64,000 nt of DNA from Fremontodendron californicum (Eukaryota > Streptophyta > Magnoliopsida > Malvales > Malvaceae). Position numbers and translations under genes: made by a program. The notes under the pieces are model-generated. The model had not been told where the DNA came from. It made no database searches and was given only the letters and a program-made list of their open reading frames with translations. Positions 40,952-51,731 of the stretch are shown here, piece after piece. The stretch lies in contig JAULJL010000039.1 of NCBI GenBank assembly GCA_030761205.1, positions 1,622,001-1,686,000 of the forward strand. Reading direction: 5' to 3'. Within the stretch, counting starts at the first letter, position 1. Every line of letters starts with the position of its first letter.

Positions 40952-43124
40952 CTATTTCAAAATCCCTCTTCTTTTACACTCTTTTAGGTCAGTAGGGATA
41001 ATAAATACAGAATCTACACAAAGCCCTCCTTTAGAATGTGTGCAATCTATCTGTTTCATGGAAAACCTGACTTCAGTTGCTGGTTCTGAGTCGCTGACAA
41101 TAAATTCCCCTACCTTGTAATCTATCCAGCATCCTCGCTTATGGTTTCCATTTTCATAATCTTGCTCAGTATCATCTAAATATCGCTCACATGACGCTAG
41201 CTGACCATCAGCAGTAGACAACTCAAACCTTACAGGCTTTATGTCCCAACCATGGGTGTGCTCAAAACTAGACACCCGTCTTCCCAACCTTTTGGAAAAT
41301 CTTCCGAGGTGAAGCCTGAATGAGAGAGTATAGATATCAGCTGGAAGAGGGAACTTTACTACTCCATCTACTTCAAACCACCATATTTGCTGCAAATAGG
41401 CCACAATCTGGAATCTGCAAGAAGAGCAACATAGAGGGTAATTGTTAAAATTTGTTAACAAAGAAAGCTGGAGAGGAGAAAAAAAGTGGAACAGCAAGTT
41501 AACCACTGGCCAATACAACTGGAAAATAATTTATTCAATGGCATAAAAATCTTAACACTGACTGCAGCAACTGAAAATTTTCCCGGTTTACATAGAATCT
41601 TTAAAGAAAAGGTTAAAAAGTTCAAAAAAAATTCGCAATTAAACACTATAATGTTTTCATAGGTACAACAGAATCATTAATATCCTTTCAAATATTTTGT
41701 TCTACTAATTAAGCACCGTGAAGAAAGATTAAACTCGGTATATATAATATAGAGTAATGGAAAGAAGCCACTGGAAGTGGGAACCCATTCTCTTGTCACA
41801 CTGTAATGTGATATTAGGAATAAAGATGAGGGCAACGTTAAAGCATCTTATCTATAAATACATGCCTTTAGTGTACAGTGGAAAATTTATCTCCCTAAAC
41901 ACAAATGCATTTCCTTCCACCAAGGAATAAATAAGACATGTGGTTGACAATACAATTTACAAAATGTCCAATTCCAACAAATATGTAGCTTAATCCATCG
42001 ATATGCTCCATGTAGAATCAAAATCGACAAACAATTACTTCCATTTTATGCTTCTTCAAGCAATCAATACAGAATTCCGACATGGTGAACAAAAACCTTA
42101 TTAGAAACATTTCAATAAATTAGTATTGAAATCAATAAATTCTACTAGTAACTAACTTTAGTTATCGAGATATGATGATATAATCAATATCTAACCTAGA
42201 TTCTTCAGTAGAAACCCAATTCCAATATCTCCGATCATCGATTCCAGTTATTGCCATCCCTTTTGCAGATATTGCCATGCATACCCTCCCTGTCACTCTA
42301 TCCAGCCATACTTCCTGCATCACCCCATTTTCAACCATCACTAATCTTTGCTTATTCATCTCTGAATATTATTAACTCAAAATAAAGCAACTAAATCAAA
42401 ACAAAAGGAAACACATTTAAAAAAAAAACTTCAAATACCCTCCTTCACAATGCTCCACAAGAAAGCCACCACAAACAAAATTTGTTGAATATTTTTTTTC
42501 AAAAAATCACATTAACTCGCCACCTAAGTTTCCCAGAATCCTCATTTCCAATCATACCCAAATAAATAAAGAAATAAACAAATATATTAAACTCAAAAAG
42601 CCAAAAACAAAATTTTAAAGCAAAAATTAAATTAACCAACAATATTAAAAAAACAAAAATAATCACAAACCCTCATTTTCAATCCCCAAACAAATATATA
42701 ATTAAAACCAACCCAAAGAACCTATAACTCAAATACCCAGAAACAAATATTTAAAACAAAAATCAAATTAAACAAAAAAGAACGAAGAAAAAAAAAGTTA
42801 ATGACGACCCACCTTATTTCCATCATCAAAAGGTATCGGGCGAGATAGAAGGGCAAAAATTTCTTTTTTGGACAAGTTCTGGTACCTTTCAGGTGGCATC
42901 AAATCCAGCAGGTCTTGATAATTTCTGGGTAACTTCTTCTCCCAAACCGAATCCGAAGACGACGCCCCTCTAAACGCACGATTCAACCTTGCCAGATTGC
43001 AAATCTCCGGCGGCGTAAAGTACGTGAAAACGTACGCCACGCAGTTCTCCGGTATGTCCCCTAATCCCGGTCCCATCGCCGTCCCATTGATTCCTTCTGT
43101 TAGGTTCGATAGAGACGCACCCAT
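40952..43124 (-). CDS. PP2-A13: F-box protein PP2-A13-like (F-box + phloem protein 2 domain)
   Basis: Predicted substrate-recognition subunit of an SCF ubiquitin ligase carrying a Nictaba-like PP2 lectin domain. Three exons read leftward: 42813-43124, 42196-42314 and 40952-41414, in frame, 297 aa. The F-box is at about residues 22-65 (LGDIPENCVAYVFTYFTPPE, then ICNLARLNRAFRGASSSDSV and WEKKLP). The PP2 domain starts at about residue 110 and shows CMAISAKGMAITGIDDRRYW, QQIWWFEVDG, RLHLGRFSKRLGRR, HGWDIKPVRFELST and QIDCTHSKGGLCVDSVFIIP. The sequence MGASLSN at the start matches the usual MGA(N/S) start of the family. No MITE lies within the gene. Arabidopsis PP2-A13 (At3g61060) is recalled as the nearest relative; sister genes PP2-A11/A12/A14/A15 are alternatives. 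Confidence 0.93.
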
Positions 43125-43429
43125 CGATTCTTTTTTTTTCCTTTTGCTTCTATATAATAAAATTCACTGTAAATTTTGAAGTGATTCTTTTTTTTAAGTA
43201 AGAGTGGTAGGAAGAGTAAAGAGGGGAGGGGGAATGGTTGGTGAGGGAGAAAATTCCTGGATGTTTTCTACCATTTTTTGTTTGTTTTTTCCGGGAAAAT
43301 GTGTTTTGGGGCAGGTGGACTGGGAAAGAAAGTGACGGAAAATGTTTCGGAATTTTTTTATTTTTAATTTTTTTTTGAGAATGGGAATGTCTTGTATTGG
43401 ACCATCAAATGTATTATAGTCCATTTTGC

Positions 43430-45180
43430 CTTTGGGCTCCCTTTCAGGCCGGAAACCTTGAACTAAATTAATAATTCGTATAATTTTTTGTGTGTTATAA
43501 TCGTATTTAAATAAATTTTATTGTGTTAATAATTTGTATTATATAGATTTTGATATTATCGTGTTCGCATTTTCTTTTCGTAGTATATCGTATTTATTAT
43601 CATGTTGTAGTTTTTATTTTTCGTTTCTAATATTATCAGGTCTATTAATCTTTGGATGGACCAATACAGGGCCTATTAGGTCAAAATTGGCTTGGCCCAT
43701 GGCCAAGAAGAGACACTGGGTTCAAATGGCTGGTGGTCTATTGGTCTTAAACCTGTCCAAGGGCTAGGTTATCCGTCCAAACTCGAAAGTCCGCCCATAT
43801 TTTTGAAGGCTTGAACAAAAATATTAGATCCGAAAAATGGACTTGGACGAAGCTCGTTTAAAAAATGGATCTGTCTTGGCTCCAGCATTCAAACCCTGAG
43901 TCCGGTCTGACCCATTTTTCAATTAAATAATATATTATTTTATATATATATTATGTAATTTAGATCATATAAAGATTAAATATATATATAATATTATAAT
44001 ATAAACATTACAAAATATGTTAAGTTGTATATGTTTAAGAACTTAATAAAAGAAAATATATATAAAATTACAAAGATTAATTAAAAAATAACATTTTTTT
44101 TAATAAATATTTTAAAATATATATATAAGAGGATCTAAACGGGTTTGAACTATCTATTTACAAATATAAGTTAGCTTTAACAAAATTTTAAATCCATATT
44201 TTGAGTTGAATCGAATTTAAATAAATATATATGATATTGATATCATATATAAATTCAACTCAAATCCGATCCGACCTAGTCATTGACACCTCTACTGATC
44301 TTTTTCCCTGTTGTAAAAACTTAAGTTTGAGTCTGGCCAGCCCAAGTACATCGTGTCGATTCACTTCTTACTTTTTTTTTTTTTTTATGCATTATTACTA
44401 AAGATTATATCTAATGCACGGAGAAGGTAGATCTATTTAATTTTGGATACAATATAAAAATGTAATATATTTAATAAATATAATAAATAAAATAAATATG
44501 TTAAAACACAATTAATACGATTAACACGATATATTTTAATATATGTATTATATTCATGTTTAAAATTTTAACGCATTTATTAATAAAAAAACACGAAACA
44601 TGACATATATACACGAATTGAAATTTTTATTAGAAGGTGAAACTTTAAACTTAAAAATTTAATTTGAAGAGTTTATATGTTTCTTTTAAAGTATATTTTT
44701 TTAAAAATAATAAAAAATACATAATTATTTGTTTGATGTAAAAAAAATCAACTATTAAATATGTATTAAAAAAATATTCTCAATCGATATGATATAAATA
44801 TCGGATTGATTTAAAATTTTATATACACGATGAATATGATTATATTATTAAATTTAATATTTATTTATTAAAATATTAATCATACAATAAATTATAAAAA
44901 TACATAAAATTAAGTTATTTTTACACATGTAAGTTGATTTTTTCTTTATAAAAATTAAATTGGATTAAAAATGCAATATTTTATTGGTATATTGTGGAGT
45001 ATTTAAATCACTTTCCCACCTAGTTTTGAAAATTCTATGGGTTTGCAAAGGTTTTTCTTTTCTTTTTTTTACCTAAAAAGCCGGTTAGAAGCAAAACCAA
45101 AACCATGGGCCAGTTTTTTTGCCAAACTAAAACCGGCTGCTATGCTCTCTTTGTCTCTTTCTATCTTTTTCTATATCTCT
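43430..45180. other. Gene-free AT-rich DNA between the F-box and trihelix genes
   Basis: Contains a decayed element at about 43690-44300 (left CCAAACTCGAAAGTCC, right GATCCGACCTAGTCATTGAC), family E sequence at 44440-44620, and a segment at 44690-44940 similar to 57610-57830 (AATCGATATGATATAAATATCGGATTG versus ATCGATATGATAGAGATATCATATCG, each seen in pieces under 20 bp). No gene seen. Confidence 0.5.
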
Positions 45181-45239
45181 CAATCCATTGCACTTTAACT
45201 CTCCAAATCTTTCTTTTCTCTGTTAAATTATCGAAACTC

Positions 45240-45531
45240 TAAAAGAAGAGCACTCACAACCTTTTTTTTTTTTTTTTTTTTCTGGGTTTAGAAGAAGAAG
45301 TTTTTCAGGTGCCTGGTGATTGTTACAACTCAATTGTAGTCAGTTCTTTACTGGGTATGTCTCTTTTTTTAGTTCTAACAATTGTAGCAATTGCCTGTTA
45401 GGAATTTATGTTTTGTTGTCTGTTAAAAACTCAGAAAAAAAAAAAAAAAGTGAAAAAGTAGTAGCCAATGACAGGGTACTTGAGATCTCCAATAATTCTT
45501 GTAAAAGCTGTTTTTTTCATTGTTATTTTGA
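45240..45531 (+). promoter_or_regulatory. Probable 5' leader of the trihelix gene
   Basis: A CT-rich region (CTCTTTGTCTCTTTCTATC at about 45146) and an oligo(T) run (about 45262-45280) precede the ATG. CTGGGTATGT at about 45352 resembles a donor site, so an intron in the leader is possible. An upstream ATG at 45320 opens a short frame that overlaps the start. Confidence 0.35.
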
Positions 45532-46863
45532 ATGGAAACTAATGGTTTGCTTGGTGGGATGTTTTCTGGGATTGGTTCAGGAATGTTAGGCCTTGAAATG
45601 TCATTACATCCCCAACAAAAACAACCTCAAAATCCCCAAAGTGGTCAAAACCCTAATCATTTACATCATCATAACCCACAAATGGTTGCTTTCTCTCATC
45701 ATGAAACTGAGCACTTACAAAACCAGCAATCTGTTGAACAAAGCTACCCTTTTGGTTCCAAAACCAAACAACCATCCTCTCTTAGTGATGAAGATGAACC
45801 TGGTTTTACTCCTGATGATAAGAAAAAACTTTCTCTATGGCAAAGAATGAAGTGGACTGATAGCATGGTTAGGCTACTTATAATGGCAGTTTATTATATT
45901 GGTGATGAAGCTGGATCAGAAGGGAATTATAATGATCATCCTATTGGCAAGAAAAAAGCTGGTTTATTATTACAAAAGAAAGGGAAATGGAAGTCGGTTT
46001 CAAAGGCTATGATGGAGAAAGGTTTTTATGTTTCACCACAACAATGTGAAGACAAGTTCAATGATTTGAATAAGAGGTATAAGAGGGTTAATGATATACT
46101 TGGTAAAGGAACAGCTTGTAAGGTTGTGGAGAATCAAAGCTTGCTTGATACAATGGATTTGTCACCAAAAATGAAGGAAGAAGTTAGGAAATTGTTGAAT
46201 TCTAAGCAGTTGTTTTTCAGGGAAATGTGTGCTTATCATAGTAGTTGTGGCCATGGTGCTAATCATTCACCAGAGGTAGTAGCCATTGAAACATCCCAAA
46301 TTCAGCACCAGCAAGCTCAACAACAATGGTGTCTCCATTCATCAGATAATGCTGAAATTGCAGGCAATGAAGAAGAGGATGATGAAGAAGAAGAAGAAGA
46401 TGATGACTCTGATGAAGATGATGAGGAGGCAATGGATGGTCACTTAAGGGGCCAAAGTGGAAATGCTGAGGAAGATAATGATGAAAAATCTTCACGTAAA
46501 AGGCAAAGAAAGGTAGCATTTGCAAAGTCATTATTATCATCACCATTATTGGTGCAACAACTGAGCTGTGAAGTTGTGAATGTGATACAAGATGGGTCAA
46601 AGAGTGGTTTGGAGAAGAAGCATTGGATGAAGATGAGGCTAATGCAATTGGAGGAGCAACAAATCAGCTACCAATACCAAGGATTAGAGCTTGAGAAACA
46701 AAGGCTCAAGTGGGTGAAATTCAGTGGCAAGAAAGAAAGGGAAATGGAGAAAGTAAAGCTTGAGAATGAACGAAGGCAGCTCGAAAACGAGAGAATGGTG
46801 CTGCTTGTTAGGCAGAAGGAGTTGGAGTTGATTGAGCTTCGGCACCATCATCAGCCTCAGTAG
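45532..46863 (+). CDS. Trihelix (Myb/SANT-like) transcription factor, SH4-like clade, intronless
   Basis: Plant-specific nuclear DNA-binding protein, 443 aa in one exon. After an N-terminal Gln/His/Pro-rich stretch, the trihelix domain spans about residues 100-200: WQRMKWTDSMVRLLIMAVYY, then KKGKWKSVSKAMMEKGFYVS and PQQCEDKFNDLNKRYKRVND. The tryptophans of helices 1 and 2 are present and the third helix starts at QQCEDKF. An amphipathic helix (PKMKEEVRKLLNSKQLFFRE) follows. Residues about 280-325 are extremely acidic (DDEEEEEDDDSDEDDEE). A basic nuclear-localisation-like SSRKRQRK and a long Lys/Glu-rich coiled coil (about 375-438) end the protein. The architecture matches the Arabidopsis At1g21200/At1g76870 and rice SHATTERING4-like group, as recalled. 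The start was chosen for the conserved METNGLLGG-like beginning. Confidence 0.9.
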   Translation: METNGLLGGMFSGIGSGMLGLEMSLHPQQKQPQNPQSGQNPNHLHHHNPQMVAFSHHETEHLQNQQSVEQSYPFGSKTKQPSSLSDEDEPGFTPDDKKKLSLWQRMKWTDSMVRLLIMAVYYIGDEAGSEGNYNDHPIGKKKAGLLLQKKGKWKSVSKAMMEKGFYVSPQQCEDKFNDLNKRYKRVNDILGKGTACKVVENQSLLDTMDLSPKMKEEVRKLLNSKQLFFREMCAYHSSCGHGANHSPEVVAIETSQIQHQQAQQQWCLHSSDNAEIAGNEEEDDEEEEEDDDSDEDDEEAMDGHLRGQSGNAEEDNDEKSSRKRQRKVAFAKSLLSSPLLVQQLSCEVVNVIQDGSKSGLEKKHWMKMRLMQLEEQQISYQYQGLELEKQRLKWVKFSGKKEREMEKVKLENERRQLENERMVLLVRQKELELIELRHHHQPQ

Positions 46864-46975
46864 CATTCCTCAAACAATAGGGGATACCCATCTAGCATCA
46901 TTGGATGAAAATGTAATATACATAGTTTTACGAAATCTGCATTGTATTTTATCCGTTACATAACGTTTGCGATAT

Positions 46976-47046
46976 TATCAAATTTTTTGAAATACTTTCA
47001 AATTCACTGACTGCTATCAAATTCTTTGAAATACTTTCAAATTCAC
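46976..47046. repeat. Short tandem duplication (two units of about 40 bp)
   Basis: ATCAAATT(T/C)TTTGAAATAC followed by TTTCAAATTCAC occurs twice in a row, just downstream of the trihelix gene. Confidence 0.85.
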
Positions 47047-47179
47047 GATATATTCAAATAATCACACGACGTGTGTTATGATTTAGAATTATGATAACAT
47101 ATAATATACACATTACATACAGATTTTAGAGTTTCCAGCAAACAAACAAGAGAAGGAAAAAAAATCCAATTTTGTGTGT

Positions 47180-47490
47180 CAAATCCCGGAAAATTCAGAA
47201 GGAATAATTGGTATCTAAAACTCTGGACAATCGAGAAATAAATCAATTAAAAAATAAAGAATAGTATTATGTTAAAACTTGGAAAATCAATGAAGAGAAT
47301 ATAGAAAGAAAAAAAAAATAAAGAACAATACGTGGGAATAAAAAATTGTGTCTGATAAAAAGTCTTGCAGAATCCAGAAAGGAAGAAATAGCAAAGGAAA
47401 GATCTTATCTTACATGTATTTAAATAAATCCTGGATTGAAAAGTCGGTCTAAAATCCTGGAAAATCTAGAAAGGAAAAATAAAGTGAATG
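47180..47490. repeat. Degenerate interspersed short repeat (TCC-GGAAAATC-AGAAAGGAA)
   Basis: Four loosely similar phrases (CCCGGAAAATTCAGAAGGAA, CTTGGAAAATCAATGAAG, CTTGCAGAATCCAGAAAGGA, CCTGGAAAATCTAGAAAGGA) recur at irregular spacing. Function unknown; probably the decayed interior of an element. Confidence 0.45.
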
Positions 47491-47507
47491 AATCCGTAAA
47501 GAGAGCC

Positions 47508-47586
47508 AGCACACCTAATGGGATTCGAACCCACAGTCGTGTGATTAAAAGTCAGACGCATTAATATCCGTAAGACCATAGACTGT
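47508..47586 (-). pseudogene. tRNA-Lys(UUU)-like sequence, probably a pseudogene
   Basis: On the minus strand the order is an anticodon arm with loop CTTTTAA (anticodon UUU) in GTCTGA/TCACAC stems, then a T arm with GTGGGTTCGAATCCC. The B box is good, but the acceptor stem ends (AGTCTAT versus AGGTGTGCT) do not pair and the D arm is poor. It may be a dead tRNA copy or a tRNA-related element head. Confidence 0.4.
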
Positions 47587-47639
47587 CATTGTTGAAATAA
47601 AATATTATTTAGCATGAGAAAGAAAAAAGAAAAAAAATG

Positions 47640-47830
47640 TAGTGTTACGTAAAAATAAAAATGTATAAAATAATAAAACCTAAAAAATATATATATATAA
47701 AATAATAAAAAATCAAAGATATGATGATAATAAAATTATTTTATATTAAAAATTAATTTTTAAACCGTCAAAATATCAAAATTATGAATATTTGATTTGA
47801 GTTTTAAAATCATCATTCCTTTACCCGTAC
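47640..47830. repeat. Dispersed repeat family F, partial copy
   Basis: Shares ATGATGATAATAAAATTATT and AAAATTAATTTTTAAACC-like order with 25100-25440 and 58185-58520. Confidence 0.4.
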
Positions 47831-48179
47831 TTGATTTCTCAATATATACTTAATTTTTCAATATAATTAATATCATTTCAGCACTTAATACATTTTAAAA
47901 AAAAAAAACCTTTTTCGACAAAAACAGAAACAGGAGGATAAAAACATAAGGCATTGGTCTTAGAAAGACAAATTACAGCATGCCTAGCTTTCCACTGTGT
48001 CTCAATTGATCCACCATGTTTATATGCTTAAAATCAAAGACAAAAATAACTCAAATCCATTAAATCATTTGGAACCAAGTAAGATGTGCTTCACCTTCAC
48101 ATCAATTAAAAATGGGGATCATGGGTAATATTTTCCATGGCATTAGTTTCGGATAAGCTTAGAATAATTACCAGTTCGT

Positions 48180-48182
<3 letters not shown>

Positions 48183-48222
<40 letters not shown>
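48183..48222. repeat. (TA)n microsatellite
   Basis: About 20 TA units, 140 bp downstream of the pyruvate kinase stop. Confidence 0.95.
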
Positions 48223-48224
<2 letters not shown>

Positions 48225-48363
48225 TCAATACATTTCAAATCCATGCATTCACCCAAAAAAACCTGGAAACAAAACCTCGCAGGTGTTACCAAAACAGTCA
48301 TTCACCGGTTTCAAAATTCAGGACGGAAAAATCCCATCGGAGAGTGACAAAAATGGTTTAGTT

Positions 48364-48684
48364 TTAATCTTCGAGCTCGATAATCTTCACGACAGAAGCA
48401 TCCGCGACCTTCTGGCAAACGACAACTCGATCGTGTGACTTTACAACTCCTGAAGCCTTCCCATGGTCAAGAGCAACCTTCAAAACTGATTCATTTGATG
48501 CGCTTGTAGACTCTGCCTGCAAAATGAAGCAGCACAACGACTTAAGTACTCGATTAAAATCAAGTGTTGTTAAAGGCACAAGACGCACTCTAAGCATTAG
48601 AACCTTTATACTGTCTCAGACACAAGATGCCAAAAAAAAAAAAACCGCTCGTTTAAGTGAAGTAAAACATAATATGCATGTGTG

Positions 48685-48720
<36 letters not shown>

Positions 48721-51689
48721 TGATAATAAACAAGTGCTCCAGTTTATCTACAAAACATGTAATTTTTTTGTTGACCAATATTCATGATTTCTTTATAGTT
48801 GCATGTCTGTTGTTGAATACTCAAATATTGAGAAGTAAAAAATTTGATACTACTCCCTTTTTTATTAGTAAAAGTACATCTAATGAAAAAAGTTAAAATA
48901 AAAAAACTTAAAAAAAACTTCAATCAGACGGACTTTTTTTACGCCTAACGTCTTATAAAAAAGTGCGCCTAGACGCACCAGACGTGCATCTGATCAAATG
49001 TTGTCTGAAAGGATCTGAGACACTTTTGTTATCTAACGCTAAGACGCAAGGCACGCCTAGACGCATGCCTTGACAAGACTGGTAAAATCTAAATTTACAA
49101 GTTACAATGAATGAACATAAAGCAGTACTTACAGGATGTCGTGGATCAGCTAGCATAGGGAAAAGACCTCGGACAATGAGGGATTGCCTTGCCTGAAGGA
49201 TTGGTAAAAAAATAAAGATAGTTCCATTAGGGATCAATGCATGCGTATAAGCCAGCCGCGATAAACATTCCATCAACAGATTGTAAACTTCTATAAATTA
49301 AAGTTGAGAATAAAAAAATTCCGACTTCTAAGACTTCCGCGATAGAATTATACAACAAATTCTTCTTTTAGATGACTACTGCAAGGCATTATTAACTGCA
49401 TCTGAAAAACCGAGCTGCTACGAATGGTTTAATGGTAAAACCAAGCTTAATAAAAACCGAATAAATCTTCTGGCAGTGATGACAAAATTAAATTGCATTC
49501 GAAAGAAAGGAGGCTTTAAGATGACATTCCATCAACAACCATGTCATCCAGCAAGTTCTAAATCGACACGTCAAAGCTATGTTACTCCAACTCTTCATTT
49601 TTCTTGAAGTACCCATGTTAGACACCCGTGTCTGACGCATATTCGGACATAGGTATAAAAATATGACCCTCCAAGGACTCCAAATACAGAGAAAAACTTC
49701 AAAAAAATTGAACATACCCATGTCGGATACATACCCGTATCCGACACTCACACCCGATTAACATAGCGTCAAAGAGCTCAAAAGACCAGCCATCACACAA
49801 TCATTTCCTAATTAAAGAAATTTTTACAGAAAAGCAAGTTTACAAAATTCCTATATAACAATTTGAACTAGAACAATAGAACCAGTTAGCACTTTGCTAA
49901 CACTAGCACAATTAAGGAACGAGTGTTTTCACACTTTTTGAGCATGTTGACATACATGGACACTATAACAGAGAATATAAAACCAATAAAAATAAAATTT
50001 TAAGCAGTTTTTACTCGAACATCCAGGATTTAGGGTAAATGACATACCTCGAAGGCCCCAGTGAAGCTCCACTTCAATTGATTTGTCTTAACCCGAGGGA
50101 TGACAACTGAGAGAACTGGCATTGGTGGCCTGTACTTTGCAATCAATCTGGTATATACATGGAATACATTCAGAAACCCCATAATTAATACACCTTTGAC
50201 AAGTTTCCATTAATAACAGCTCACATATAATTGTGAGAAAAGAAAAGAACAGCTCACGTATAATAAAAATTGATCATATAACAATGGTATACCTTGCAGC
50301 TCTCCCTGAGGATGTGAAGCATATAATGACCGATGCCTTCACCTTAATTGCTGCTCGTACCTAAACAGGAAATTCAGCTTATCAGAAACACGTTTGCAGA
50401 TACATACTCGTTTTAGCTATAACTAAAGTTGGTAAAGGCCACTATGATACAATGATAAAAACATGCATCAAAAGAGCAGAGCATTGGGAAGAATAAATAT
50501 ACCGCAGTGGAAGCAATGGATTCCAAGTGGGTCATTGGCTCTCCAACATATTTGACAGTCTTCTTGAAATATAGGTCCTGGTTGAATACCTTCTCTGCCT
50601 ATGAAGTTTATAATAAAAATGAAAAAAAAAAAAAAAAACCTCAGATTGAAAATGCTTAGAAAATGGAACAGAAATATTCATAATGTTTTACTTTAACATT
50701 TCCAGAACATTGAGTGATCCATCTCATTGACAAGCATGGCAAGTTAAAGCGTCCAAATTCCAAATCAAAAGTTGATGCAATATGCAACAACAAAAATAAA
50801 GGTATTGATGCATGAATTATGCAATATGCAACAGAAAACATAAAGCGTCCGAATTCCAAACCAAAAGTTGATGCATGAATTATGCATAAAAAGAGCATCG
50901 ATGCTAAGGTTTTTGGTTCCTAAGATAGAAAGTTAAGTTTCTGCATAAAGGTTCATCACCAATGGAAGAACACAAGAAAAACAGGTTTTGAAAGCGTTAT
51001 GTCATTTTGGTTTTCCTTAGTTGAAAAGGCAAGTAAAACCATAGCCTAAGACAATAAGTTGACTGGAGAAACATATATGAATATGACTCTCATCCCTGTA
51101 AAGGATACTCCATTCATCCACAGGGATAAAGCTTTCAAGGAAAAACAGAAAAAGTGCAGTGTTTTTTACCCCTTATGAACCACAGAAAGATGGATGCCCA
51201 GGCCCTAACCAAGCAGCAGTAAGTTAAAAACACCTATGTTACTCTGACTCTTCATTTTCCTTTAAGTACCCATGTCCGAAACCCATGTCCGACACATATA
51301 CGGACAAGGATATGGGGTATAATTCTCCAAATATATGGAAAAACTTAGAAAAAATTGAACATACCCATATCAGACACATACCAGTATCCAACACTCACCC
51401 CGAGTCCAAGTAACATAGAAAAACACTGTCTACATTAGTGAGTCTTCTGAGTTGTGAGTCAAAACCATACTAAGCCTAGAATAATTCAGGACAGTCGCAG
51501 CTTCATATGTCTCAATAGATTCAACCATGCACATTTACGAAACATAAGAGAGAATTTACCTCTGCACAAATTTTGCCAACAATAGAAATGGTTTCAACAG
51601 GGTACAATCCACGCAGGGTCTCAGCACCAAGAAGAATAGCATCACTTCCTGCAGCCATCAGAACAGCATTCAATCATAAATAATTTGAA

Positions 51690-51731
<42 letters not shown>

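Noticed and set aside
40899..41120. 73-codon plus-strand ORF
   Set aside because: It is antisense to the last exon of the PP2-A13-like gene.
46259..46600. 113-codon antisense ORF over the trihelix gene
   Set aside because: Shadow of the acidic and His-rich codons of the sense gene; no family resemblance.
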